10,804 nucleotides of DNA from Nitriliruptoraceae bacterium (GTDB lineage: Bacteria > Actinomycetota > Nitriliruptoria > Nitriliruptorales > Nitriliruptoraceae). Below, piece by piece: positions 1 through 5,879 of this stretch. The stretch's first letter is position 1. Each line of letters begins with the position of its first letter. Made by a program: the position numbers and the translations under genes. The notes under the pieces were generated by a model that was not told the DNA's origin, did no database searches, and saw only the letters and a program-made list of their open reading frames with translations. The stretch spans positions 1 through 10,804 of the forward strand of contig SKLC01000019.1 in assembly GCA_007123425.1 (NCBI GenBank), written 5' to 3'.

Positions 1-148
1 GGGCGGGCGGCGTGGACCCCGCGGCCGCATCGGGCCGCGGCTCCTCGGCGTGCTCGGGCTCCGGCGCCGGCCGCACGCGAATCGGGTCGCGTCGCACACC
101 GCGCTCCGCCAGCCACGCCTCGGCGTCACGGAAGGGCTGGTCAGCCAT
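1..148 (-). CDS. Partial gene downstream of recA, possibly N-terminus of RecX
   Basis: The first 49 codons of a minus-strand gene lie here, and the 3' part is outside the window. The visible protein begins MADQPFRDAEAWLAERG and continues into an Arg/Pro/Glu/Ala-rich stretch that looks disordered. No catalytic or binding motif is visible. The ATG at 148-146 lies 5 nt past the recA stop. An in-frame GTG at 157-155 overlaps that stop and would add three residues. Either way the gene is almost certainly co-transcribed and translationally coupled with recA. In Actinomycetota the gene after recA is usually recX, which encodes an inhibitor of RecA filament growth. Position is the only argument for RecX here, because the helical RecX repeats would fall beyond the window edge. 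It could equally be an unrelated hypothetical protein. Confidence 0.55.
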   Translation of the reverse strand, partial: MADQPFRDAEAWLAERGVRRDPIRVRPAPEPEHAEEPRPDAAAGSTPPA

Positions 149-153
149 CTCGC

Positions 154-2283
154 TCACGCCTCGTCGTCGAGCTCGAGGTCGTCGTCCTCTTCGCCCTCGT
201 CGGCCGCGGCCAGCGGGTCGACGCCGAGCTTCTCCTTGACGCGCTTCTCGATCTCGGCGGCGACGTCGGTGTGCTCCTTGAGGAACGCCCGGGCGTTCTC
301 CTTGCCCTGGCCGAGCTGGTCTCCCTCGTAGGTGTACCAAGCCCCCGCCTTGCGGACGATGCCCTCCTCGACGCCGACGTCGATCAGCGAGCCCTCCTTG
401 GAGATGCCCTCCCCATACACGATGTCGAACTCCGCCTGACGGAACGGCGGCGCTACCTTGTTCTTGACGACCTTGACCCGGACCCGGTTGCCCACCGCGT
501 CGGCGCCGTCCTTGAGCGTCTCGATCCGTCGCACGTCGAGGCGCACCGACGAGTAGAACTTCAGCGCCCGCCCACCCGGGGTGGTCTCAGGGCTGTTGTG
601 CACGACCACGCCACCCGCCATGTAGCTGTGGCTACCTTCGACTTCGATGTCATATCGGTTCGGACGCAGTTTGGAGTCCCGCCATTCGATGTCAATGATG
701 GGCATTGGTGTGGCCACCATCCGCTCATCCTCGAAAACAGGCTCGACCTCGAACTGGCCGCGATAGCGGGGCAACAACTTGTAGTCCATCGTGGGATGCA
801 CGTAGGGAGCGACCAGTGCATGCAGCTTGGCCGTCTCGGCAGTTGCGAAAACGAGCACTGCTTGCCCAGCACGTTCGGTGAGCTTTGCCTCGATCCCCCA
901 GGTATCTGCCAAGTGATCGCGGAGTCTCGTGCGCGAGGTTCGCTCGAATGCCTGGACGCAGATCTCGCTGCGCCCGGAACCGCCTCGAGTCCGCTCCTGT
1001 ACACATTTGGAACGAAGGGCGAAAGTGCCGTCGTCCTGATACCAGAGGGCGATGGACAGCGGTGTGAGCCGCTTCAGGTAGTCCCAACTCAGGACCTTCT
1101 TGCCGCCGATGTACACCGCATCTCGCAACTGCGCGAGTTCGGGCAGCGGCTGAACGTCGTGGAACACGGCACCCTTGCCGTTGGTACCGCGCGACATATC
1201 CACATTTGAGAAGAGCGACGCCTTCCAGTCCGCGTATTCCGTCTGCCTCTGCCCATGACCGAAGCGAATTCGAGCGGCAAACCCATTCCTGGTAGAAGAC
1301 AGGGCTCCATCACCCATCAGCGTGCCGAGTAGTACTTCCCACTGGAACGGCGAGAGATAGTGCGGCACGGGACGCACGACCTCGTCGCCAACTTCGAGCT
1401 CACCCGCAGGAGCCCACCCCTGCGGCGTGGCAATGAGGTGGTTAGGCGTTGCTGCGAGCTTCGTGTGCCCCTTGCCGGTAGGTCCACTGTTCGCCACGGA
1501 GACATGCAGGAATCCGTCGGTTGGGCCGTTGTTGAACCAGTTTGTGACCTTGCGGGGAACGAACTCGTCGCGCTCGATGTCGTAGGAAAGCACCTCGACC
1601 GGCAACGTCTGATTGACGATCTTGCCGATGTACTCCTGTGACCCATCTGCGAGCGTGACCTGGGTGTCCCAAGTCATGCACCCGAACATCACGCCGACCT
1701 TCTCGCGCAGTTGGTTGATGAAAACAGCGCAGGTGTTGGATTTCTTCAGCGAGCCCGAGAGCTTGCGCAGTGCCTGGCTCATCAGGCGAGCCTGCAGGCC
1801 GACGTGGCTGTCGCCCATCTCGCCCTCGATCTCGGCCCGGGGCACGAGTGCGGCCACCGAGTCGATGACGAGGATGTCGACGGCGCCCGAGCGCACCAGC
1901 ATGTCGGCGATCTCCAGCGCCTGCTCGCCGGTGTCGGGCTGGGAGACCAACAGCTCGTCGATGTCGACGCCCATCGCCTTGGCGTAGGTGGGATCGAGCG
2001 CGTGCTCGGCGTCGATGAAGGCGGCGATCCCGCCGAGCTTCTGGGCCTCAGCCACCACGTGCAGCGCCACGGTCGTCTTGCCGCTGGACTCCGGGCCGTA
2101 TATCTCCACCACGCGGCCGCGGGGCAGCCCGCCGACGCCCAGCGCCACGTCCAGCGAGATGGCCCCGGTGGGGATCGCTGGCACCTCCTGGCCGACCTGG
2201 TCGCCGAGGCGCATCAGCGAGCCCTTGCCGAACTGCTTCTCGATGTTCGCCAGGGCGAGGTCGAGAGACTTCTCTCGGTCCAC
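154..2283 (-). CDS. recA: RecA recombinase precursor containing an intein
   Basis: RecA forms ATP-dependent filaments on single-stranded DNA, drives strand exchange and triggers LexA self-cleavage. The precursor is 709 residues: N-extein 1-201, intein 202-563, C-extein 564-709. The spliced product would be 347 residues, normal for RecA. Visible motifs are Walker A GPESSGKT (63-70), the catalytic-Glu region DAEHALDP (91-98), Walker B ILVID (137-141), the L2-loop region INQLREKVGVMFG (189-201), then SPETTPGGRALKFYSSVRLD directly after the intein. The C-terminus is strongly acidic (EGEEDDDLELDDEA), as in other RecA proteins. The GTG start at 2283 was chosen because it gives the usual RecA N-terminus and has GGAGG 6 nt upstream. 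The reading frame stays open to 2601, but that part is unlike RecA and overlaps the promoter. The intein breaks the DNA-binding loop, so unspliced precursor should be inactive. No frameshift or lost key residue was seen in either extein. Confidence 0.97.
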   Translation of the reverse strand: MDREKSLDLALANIEKQFGKGSLMRLGDQVGQEVPAIPTGAISLDVALGVGGLPRGRVVEIYGPESSGKTTVALHVVAEAQKLGGIAAFIDAEHALDPTYAKAMGVDIDELLVSQPDTGEQALEIADMLVRSGAVDILVIDSVAALVPRAEIEGEMGDSHVGLQARLMSQALRKLSGSLKKSNTCAVFINQLREKVGVMFGCMTWDTQVTLADGSQEYIGKIVNQTLPVEVLSYDIERDEFVPRKVTNWFNNGPTDGFLHVSVANSGPTGKGHTKLAATPNHLIATPQGWAPAGELEVGDEVVRPVPHYLSPFQWEVLLGTLMGDGALSSTRNGFAARIRFGHGQRQTEYADWKASLFSNVDMSRGTNGKGAVFHDVQPLPELAQLRDAVYIGGKKVLSWDYLKRLTPLSIALWYQDDGTFALRSKCVQERTRGGSGRSEICVQAFERTSRTRLRDHLADTWGIEAKLTERAGQAVLVFATAETAKLHALVAPYVHPTMDYKLLPRYRGQFEVEPVFEDERMVATPMPIIDIEWRDSKLRPNRYDIEVEGSHSYMAGGVVVHNSPETTPGGRALKFYSSVRLDVRRIETLKDGADAVGNRVRVKVVKNKVAPPFRQAEFDIVYGEGISKEGSLIDVGVEEGIVRKAGAWYTYEGDQLGQGKENARAFLKEHTDVAAEIEKRVKEKLGVDPLAAADEGEEDDDLELDDEA
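595..1680 (-). mobile_element. In-frame RecA intein with LAGLIDADG homing endonuclease (362 aa)
   Basis: This in-frame insert self-excises at the protein level. Block A starts at Cys1 (CMTWDTQVTLADGS). Block B has TPNH (intein residues 78-81). Block F/G ends YDIEVEGSHSYMAGG then VVVHN, with penultimate His361, terminal Asn362 and Ser as the +1 residue. These are all the residues needed for class 1 splicing. The centre carries two LAGLIDADG-type motifs, LLGTLMGDG (117-125, Asp124) and ALWYQDDG (211-218, Asp217), both keeping the metal-binding acid, so the homing endonuclease looks intact. Insertion is between GVMFG and SPETT in the L2 loop. From memory, M. leprae-type mycobacterial RecA inteins use this site and share the opening C-M...TRVTLADGS...IGKIV. 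The M. tuberculosis intein sits at another site further on. Base composition is lower in GC than the exteins (two sampled 60-bp lines 57-58%, against 70% in an extein line), consistent with lateral acquisition. Confidence 0.95.
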
Positions 2284-2289
2284 GGGGTT

Positions 2290-2294
2290 CCTCC
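2290..2294 (-). promoter_or_regulatory. Ribosome binding site of recA
   Basis: GGAGG on the minus strand, 6 nt before the GTG at 2283. It decides the start among several possible upstream in-frame codons and fits the conserved RecA N-terminus DREKSLDLAL. Confidence 0.8.
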
Positions 2295-2345
2295 GTCTCG
2301 TCGGCTGGCATGGTGTGCCGCCGGGTGCCTTGCGCGTCGGATCGC

Positions 2346-2368
2346 ACGGTACGTGCCGCCTGCGACAC
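2346..2368 (-). promoter_or_regulatory. PafBC-type (RecA-NDp-like) promoter of recA
   Basis: On the minus strand GTGTCGCAG is followed by exactly 8 nt and then TACCGT. The mycobacterial LexA-independent DNA-damage promoter motif, as I recall it, is TTGTCRGTG-N8-TAnnnT. This site matches 6 of the 9 upstream bases and has a fitting -10 at the right spacing. Transcription would begin near 2339, about 55 nt before the GTG. The site is closer to the gene than the LexA box, the same order as the two recA promoters described in M. tuberculosis. A GCACG-GTA-CGTGC inverted repeat overlaps it at 2344-2356. The assignment rests on one degenerate match. Confidence 0.45.
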
Positions 2369-2420
2369 GTCGGTGGATCCGTTGCCCGCAGCCTGGGGAT
2401 GACGGGCGCCGCCCACGCTA

Positions 2421-2438
2421 TCCGAACGAATGTTCGGA
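2421..2438 (-). promoter_or_regulatory. LexA-binding SOS box upstream of recA
   Basis: TCCGAAC-GAAT-GTTCGGA is a perfect 7-4-7 palindrome. Its core, CGAAC-N4-GTTCG, is the LexA operator of Actinobacteria and Bacillus. It lies 138 bp upstream of the recA GTG. LexA bound here would repress the distal recA promoter until DNA damage. The minus strand reads TAGCGT just downstream of the box, a weak candidate -10. Because the site is symmetric and lies 154 bp from the divergent gene at 2592, LexA could also influence that gene. Confidence 0.85.
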
Positions 2439-2497
2439 CGCCAGCACCCGGTCCGCCGATCGCCCCCGGACCCGATGCGGGTGACGCGCCTGGCGGT

Positions 2498-2515
2498 CTC
2501 AGGGTCATCCCTGAG
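2498..2515. promoter_or_regulatory. 7-4-7 inverted repeat before the rightward gene pair, possible operator
   Basis: CTCAGGG-TCAT-CCCTGAG is a perfect inverted repeat centred about 85 bp upstream of the ATG at 2592. It has the arm and spacer lengths of the nearby LexA box but an unrelated sequence, so a different dimeric regulator would be expected. No gene ends just before it, which argues against a terminator. A loose -10 (GATGCT, about 2537-2542) follows it. The regulator is unknown. Confidence 0.45.
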
Positions 2516-2591
2516 GCACGCGACACCACCCATGCGCGATGCTGGGCCCGCGCCTGACCGCGACGGCACCCCGAGCGAAGGAGCCCACGAC

Positions 2592-3059
2592 ATGGGACCA
2601 CCGGCCGCCTCCACCCGCTGGCTGCTGGTCGCCGCCGGCGTGCTGGTCATGATCGCCGTCGCCGGACTGGTGCTCGGCGGCGACCGGCTCGCCGATCTCG
2701 ACGAGGACGCGCCCGAGGCCACGGTCCGCGACTTCCTCGCAGCGCACGCCGACCGTGACGGCGACAGGCTGCGCGCGACCGTGGCCGCCGATCTCCGCGA
2801 CGCCTGCGACCCCGACGAGATCCGCCGCGCCCTGCGCGCCCGCCGCTCCAGCGACGTGCGGGTCACCCTGGTGGATGTCGAGGAGTTCGCCGGGCGCGCC
2901 GAGGTGGAGGTCCGCCGCGTCGAGCACCGCGGGGAGCCGCCCTTCGGCGGCGGCGACCTCGAGCGGCTCGAGGTGTTCGAGCTCGCCCGCGAGGACGGCG
3001 CCTGGGTGATTACCCGGGTCCCGTGGGGCTACGACGCCTGCCCCCAGTGGGCTCGATGA
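2592..3059 (+). CDS. Small membrane-anchored protein with NTF2-like/DUF4878-type domain
   Basis: A 155-residue hypothetical protein. Residues 10-30 form one strongly hydrophobic segment (LLVAAGVLVMIAVAGLVLGG), a signal anchor that would place the rest outside the membrane. Residues 40-145 (ATVRDFLAAHADRDGDRLRA, then alternating strands ending DGAWVITRV) have the helix-then-sheet pattern of small NTF2-like domains such as DUF4878, usually annotated as lipoprotein or mce-associated accessory proteins. No catalytic residues are evident. Cysteines are at 72 and 150. The ATG at 2592 is preferred because AAGGAG lies 8 nt upstream and translation then begins just before the membrane segment. The frame is open from 2430, but that ATG lies inside the LexA box. 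The stop overlaps the next start (ATGA at 3056-3059), so the two genes are translationally coupled. Function is unknown. Confidence 0.8.
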   Translation: MGPPAASTRWLLVAAGVLVMIAVAGLVLGGDRLADLDEDAPEATVRDFLAAHADRDGDRLRATVAADLRDACDPDEIRRALRARRSSDVRVTLVDVEEFAGRAEVEVRRVEHRGEPPFGGGDLERLEVFELAREDGAWVITRVPWGYDACPQWAR

Positions 3060-4879
3060 CGGAGCGCGACGACATGACAGAGCCCGGCCAGGAGACGGAG
3101 CGCGACAAGATGACAGATCCCGGCGAGGCGACCGAGCCCGACGAGATGGCGCAGCACACCGACCGCAGCGACGACGCGCAGCCCACCCTACGGAGGGTGT
3201 TCGTCCATGCGCTGGCGCTGCTCGGCCTGCTGCTGAGCGCCTCGGGCGCCGCCGGGCTGCTGCGCCTGGCCCTGGCGGCCTTCGGCGAGCCCGAGCTGGC
3301 CGCCGACACCGCCGGTGGGTTGGCGCTGGGCCTGTCGCTGCTGGTCGTCGGGCTGCCGGTGTGGCTGCTGGCCTGGCGCGCCGCGCAGCAGCAGATCGCC
3401 GCGGACGAGGACGAGACCCGCGCACTGCCACGGCGACTGTTCCTCGTGCTCGCCCGGGCCGTGGCGCTGATCGTGGTGGTGGTGCACGCCTTCGACGTCG
3501 GCGTGTGGCTGCTGGGCGCCGGCCCCTACGACGCCGCGGCCCTGGCCCGGGTGCTGGTGTGGGCCACCGTCTGGGGCTACCACGAGCACGTGGCGAGCGA
3601 GCTGCCGTTCGGCTCGCGCGGGACCGGTCGCATCGACCGGCTCCACGTCTACCTCGCCGCGACCCTGGGCCTGGTGCTGTCCGCCGGCGGCGCCGGCACG
3701 GCCCTCACCCGCGCGCTGGAGCGCGCCTACGACCGCGCCTTCCGCCCGGAGGCCGTGCTCGTCGAGGGCGTGCCGGGGCTGGCGAGCGCCGTGGTGGCGA
3801 TCGTGCTCGGCGCCGCGCTGTGGTGGTGGCACTGGGGCGTTCGAGCCCGCGACGACCGCCACGCCACCGGCTGGCACGTGCACCTGTTCCTCGTGGGCGT
3901 GCTCGGTGGGGCGGCCACGGCCGTCGTGGGCGCCAGCCGCCTCGTCTACCTCGTGCTGGTCTGGCTGTTGTTCGCGGTCGAGGAGCCGCTGGTCGATCAC
4001 TTCGCGGCGCTACCGGTCGCGGTGGCGACGCTCGCCGTCGGCAGCCTGCTCTGGGGCTACCACCGCGCGGTGGTGCGCGAGCGCGCCCCGAGCGGGACCT
4101 GGACCGGCCCGCAGCGCCTCTACCAGCACCTGCTGGTGGCGGTCGGGATGCTCACCACGGCCGCCGGCACGGCGGCGGTGCTCACCTTCGGGCTCGAGTT
4201 GCTCCTGCCGGACCGCACCCTGGTGGAGGCGGCGGCGTTGGAGCGCCGCGAGCTGGCGACCGGGCTGACCCTGCTGCTGGTGGGCGTGCCGCTGTGGGCC
4301 ACGAGCTGGGCCAGGATCGAGCGCGTGGTGCAGGCCAGCCCGCGCGAGCGGCGCAGCGGCCCCCGGCGCGCGCTGATCTTCGGCGCGTTCGGCCTCACCA
4401 CGCTCGTCTCGGTCGCCGCGCTCGGGCGCGTGCTGTTCGTGACCTTCGAGGCGCTGTTCTCGCAGGCCTGGTCCGTGGAGGTGCTCGCCGCCGAGCGGTG
4501 GAGCATCGCGCTGCTGCTCACCGCCGGCGCGATCTCGGCCCACTACGGCTACGTGCTGCGCGAGGACCGGCGGGCCGCCCCGCCCGAGGAGCCCGAGGCG
4601 GCGCCGGCCGCGTTGCAGCGGGTCACCGTGCTGGCCGCACGTCCCCGGGAGCTGGCCCGGCAGCTGACCGCCGAGCTGCAGATCCCGGTGGACGCCTGGG
4701 TGCGCCACGACCTGCCGGCGGAGCCATCGGTGCTCGACGAAGAGGGCACGGTCGTCGATCTGGACGCGCTCAGCGCGCACCTGCGGGTCCTCGACGCCCC
4801 CGAGGCACTGGTGCTGGTCTCGGCGACCACCTGGGAGCTGATCCCGCTTCATCGCGTCGGAGCCAGAGCACCGTCCTGA
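3056..4879 (+). CDS. Polytopic membrane protein with six transmembrane-hairpin repeats (DUF5671-like)
   Basis: A 607-residue integral membrane protein. Residues 1-40 are hydrophilic and contain degenerate repeats around MTE/MTD. Then come six related units of about 55-75 residues, near 46-113, 126-181, 194-265, 273-342, 353-424 and 437-505. Each starts with a basic/aromatic R-x-[LVI]-[YFH] step, has two hydrophobic helices, and most end in a Trp/Tyr-rich step such as LLAWRAAQQQ, WGYHEHVASE, WWWHWGVRARD, LWGYHRAVVRE or AHYGYVLRED. That gives about 12 membrane helices. The pattern matches DUF5671, which is of unknown function, as I remember it. Residues 510-600 are a soluble alpha/beta-looking tail (LQRVTVLAARPRELARQ, VLDEEGTVVDLDAL). 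The start at 3056 overlaps the previous stop. In-frame ATGs at codons 7, 19 and 31 are possible alternatives, and the Shine-Dalgarno before 3056 is weak. A transport or scaffold role is possible, but nothing in the sequence proves one. Confidence 0.8.
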   Translation: MTERDDMTEPGQETERDKMTDPGEATEPDEMAQHTDRSDDAQPTLRRVFVHALALLGLLLSASGAAGLLRLALAAFGEPELAADTAGGLALGLSLLVVGLPVWLLAWRAAQQQIAADEDETRALPRRLFLVLARAVALIVVVVHAFDVGVWLLGAGPYDAAALARVLVWATVWGYHEHVASELPFGSRGTGRIDRLHVYLAATLGLVLSAGGAGTALTRALERAYDRAFRPEAVLVEGVPGLASAVVAIVLGAALWWWHWGVRARDDRHATGWHVHLFLVGVLGGAATAVVGASRLVYLVLVWLLFAVEEPLVDHFAALPVAVATLAVGSLLWGYHRAVVRERAPSGTWTGPQRLYQHLLVAVGMLTTAAGTAAVLTFGLELLLPDRTLVEAAALERRELATGLTLLLVGVPLWATSWARIERVVQASPRERRSGPRRALIFGAFGLTTLVSVAALGRVLFVTFEALFSQAWSVEVLAAERWSIALLLTAGAISAHYGYVLREDRRAAPPEEPEAAPAALQRVTVLAARPRELARQLTAELQIPVDAWVRHDLPAEPSVLDEEGTVVDLDALSAHLRVLDAPEALVLVSATTWELIPLHRVGARAPS

Positions 4880-4917
4880 ACCCAGGGGCAGGCCTTCCCT
4901 CCGACCGCGCCGTGCTC

Positions 4918-4923
4918 TACGGT
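4918..4923 (+). promoter_or_regulatory. Possible -10 element (TACGGT) for the DUF2510-type gene
   Basis: TACGGT fits the actinobacterial TAnnnT -10 form. It lies in the 108-bp gap after the stop at 4879 and would place the transcript start about 58 nt before the ATG at 4988. No clear -35 is visible. Confidence 0.3.
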
Positions 4924-4975
4924 TGCGGTGGGGCACGGGGCAGGTCGCTGCCATGCGGCCGAGGCTCGCCCGTGC

Positions 4976-4983
4976 GAGGAGGG
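4976..4983 (+). promoter_or_regulatory. Ribosome binding site for the gene at 4988
   Basis: GAGGAGGG ends 4 nt before the ATG at 4988. It selects that start over the in-frame ATG at 4928 and places the DUF2510 motif at the very N-terminus, where it normally lies. Confidence 0.7.
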
Positions 4984-4987
4984 CGAG

Positions 4988-5803
4988 ATGAGCAGTCCGG
5001 CAGGCTGGCACCCGGATCCGCTGGGGCGTCACGAGCATCGCTACTGGGACGGCACCCGGTGGACCGAGCACGTGGCCGACGGTGGTCGTTCCGGGCACGA
5101 CCCCATCGAGGCGAGCCCGCCCGACACCTCAGGCGACGCCTCGCAGCCCACGACGGCGACCGAGGCCGCCGGGGGCGAGCCGGCATCGCAGACGCCGACC
5201 CCGGCGGCAGCCACACCGACCGCGGCGGCAGACACCCCGACCACGCCGGAGGAGACTGCGGCGACAGCACCGGCGGGACCGGCCCCGTCCGGGCAGGCGT
5301 CCCCGCAGGCGCAGGCCCCACCTCACCAACCGTTCGCGCAGGGTGCGACGCAGCCGGGCGGATCAACCGGGCAGGCGCAGGTCCCGCCCCAGCAGTCCTT
5401 CCCGCAGGCGGGCGGACCGAGCGGGCAGCCGCCGGCCACCAACGGCGTGGCTGTCGCTGCCATGATCATCGGCATCCTGTCGCTGCTGGTGGCCTGGATT
5501 CCGTTCGTGGGGCTGCTGGGCGTGGTCGGTGGCTTCCTCGCCGTGGTGCTCGGTCTCATCGGGAGGGGCCGGGCGAAGCGCGTGGCCAACGGCGGCGCGC
5601 TGGCGATCACCGGCCTGGTCACCGGCGCGCTGGCGGTCCTGGTTGGCATCGCCTCCACGGTCCTGCCGGTGCTGTTCTTCCAGGGCATGATCGGTGACTT
5701 CGAGGCGGTGGACCGCTGCATCGAGCAGACCGGCGACGAGCAGGCCTGCATCGAGGAGCATGCGCCCGGGTGGGTCCGCTTCCTGGACGGGCTCGAGGAC
5801 TGA
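4988..5803 (+). CDS. DUF2510/DUF4190-type membrane protein
   Basis: A 271-residue protein with three parts. Residues 3-30 (AGWHPDPLGRHEHRYWDGTRWTEHV, quoted in segments: AGWHPDP, RYWDG, RWTEHV) are the short Trp-rich DUF2510 motif, usually cytoplasmic at the N-terminus of actinobacterial membrane proteins. Residues 40-150 are a low-complexity Pro/Ala/Thr/Gln/Gly linker, presumably disordered. Residues 152-232 hold two or three hydrophobic helices with the Gly-rich DUF4190 look: AAMIIGILSLLVAW, a second helix through GGFLAVVLGLIGRGRAKR, then NGGALAITGLVTGALAVLVG. A short tail carries Cys244 and Cys254, which could form a disulfide if exported. Such proteins are widespread in Actinomycetota and have no established biochemical role. 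A 108-bp gap upstream and a hairpin at its stop suggest it is transcribed alone. Confidence 0.85.
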   Translation: MSSPAGWHPDPLGRHEHRYWDGTRWTEHVADGGRSGHDPIEASPPDTSGDASQPTTATEAAGGEPASQTPTPAAATPTAAADTPTTPEETAATAPAGPAPSGQASPQAQAPPHQPFAQGATQPGGSTGQAQVPPQQSFPQAGGPSGQPPATNGVAVAAMIIGILSLLVAWIPFVGLLGVVGGFLAVVLGLIGRGRAKRVANGGALAITGLVTGALAVLVGIASTVLPVLFFQGMIGDFEAVDRCIEQTGDEQACIEEHAPGWVRFLDGLED

Positions 5804-5824
5804 CGCGCCCCCTGCCGGCGCGTC
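5802..5824 (+). terminator. GC-rich hairpin at the end of the DUF2510-type gene
   Basis: GACGCGCC and GGCGCGTC form a perfect 8-bp stem around a 7-nt loop. The stem begins within the TGA stop codon. No T-run follows, but hairpins without a U-tract are common at gene ends in high-GC actinobacteria. It separates this gene from the exonuclease gene at 5880. Confidence 0.5.
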
Positions 5825-5868
5825 CACAGCTCTCGCGCCGGCCCACCGATGGTGCAGCGCACAGCGGC

Positions 5869-5874
5869 TACCGT
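5869..5874 (+). promoter_or_regulatory. -10 element (TACCGT) giving a probable leaderless mRNA
   Basis: TACCGT, a TAnnnT -10 form, ends 5 nt before the ATG at 5880. That spacing would put the transcript start at or next to the A of the ATG. No Shine-Dalgarno precedes the ATG, as expected for leaderless translation in actinomycetes. A -35 is not apparent. Confidence 0.4.
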
Positions 5875-5879
5875 GCGCG

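Noticed and set aside
271..1209. 312-codon plus-strand frame opposite recA and its intein
   Set aside because: It crosses the extein/intein border and shows no family resemblance, so it is an antisense shadow.
2430..2591. Extended start at 2430 for the small membrane-anchored protein
   Set aside because: That ATG lies inside the LexA palindrome and has no ribosome site, while ATG 2592 has AAGGAG and precedes the signal anchor.
2284..2601. Extended recA N-terminus from an in-frame ATG at 2601
   Set aside because: The extension is unlike RecA and overlaps both the LexA box and the promoter. GTG 2283 has a good ribosome site.
3361..5697. 778-codon plus-strand frame spanning the membrane protein and the DUF2510-type gene
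   Set aside because: Arg/Gly/Ala-rich with no motifs. It is a +1 shadow of two genes with clear membrane helices.
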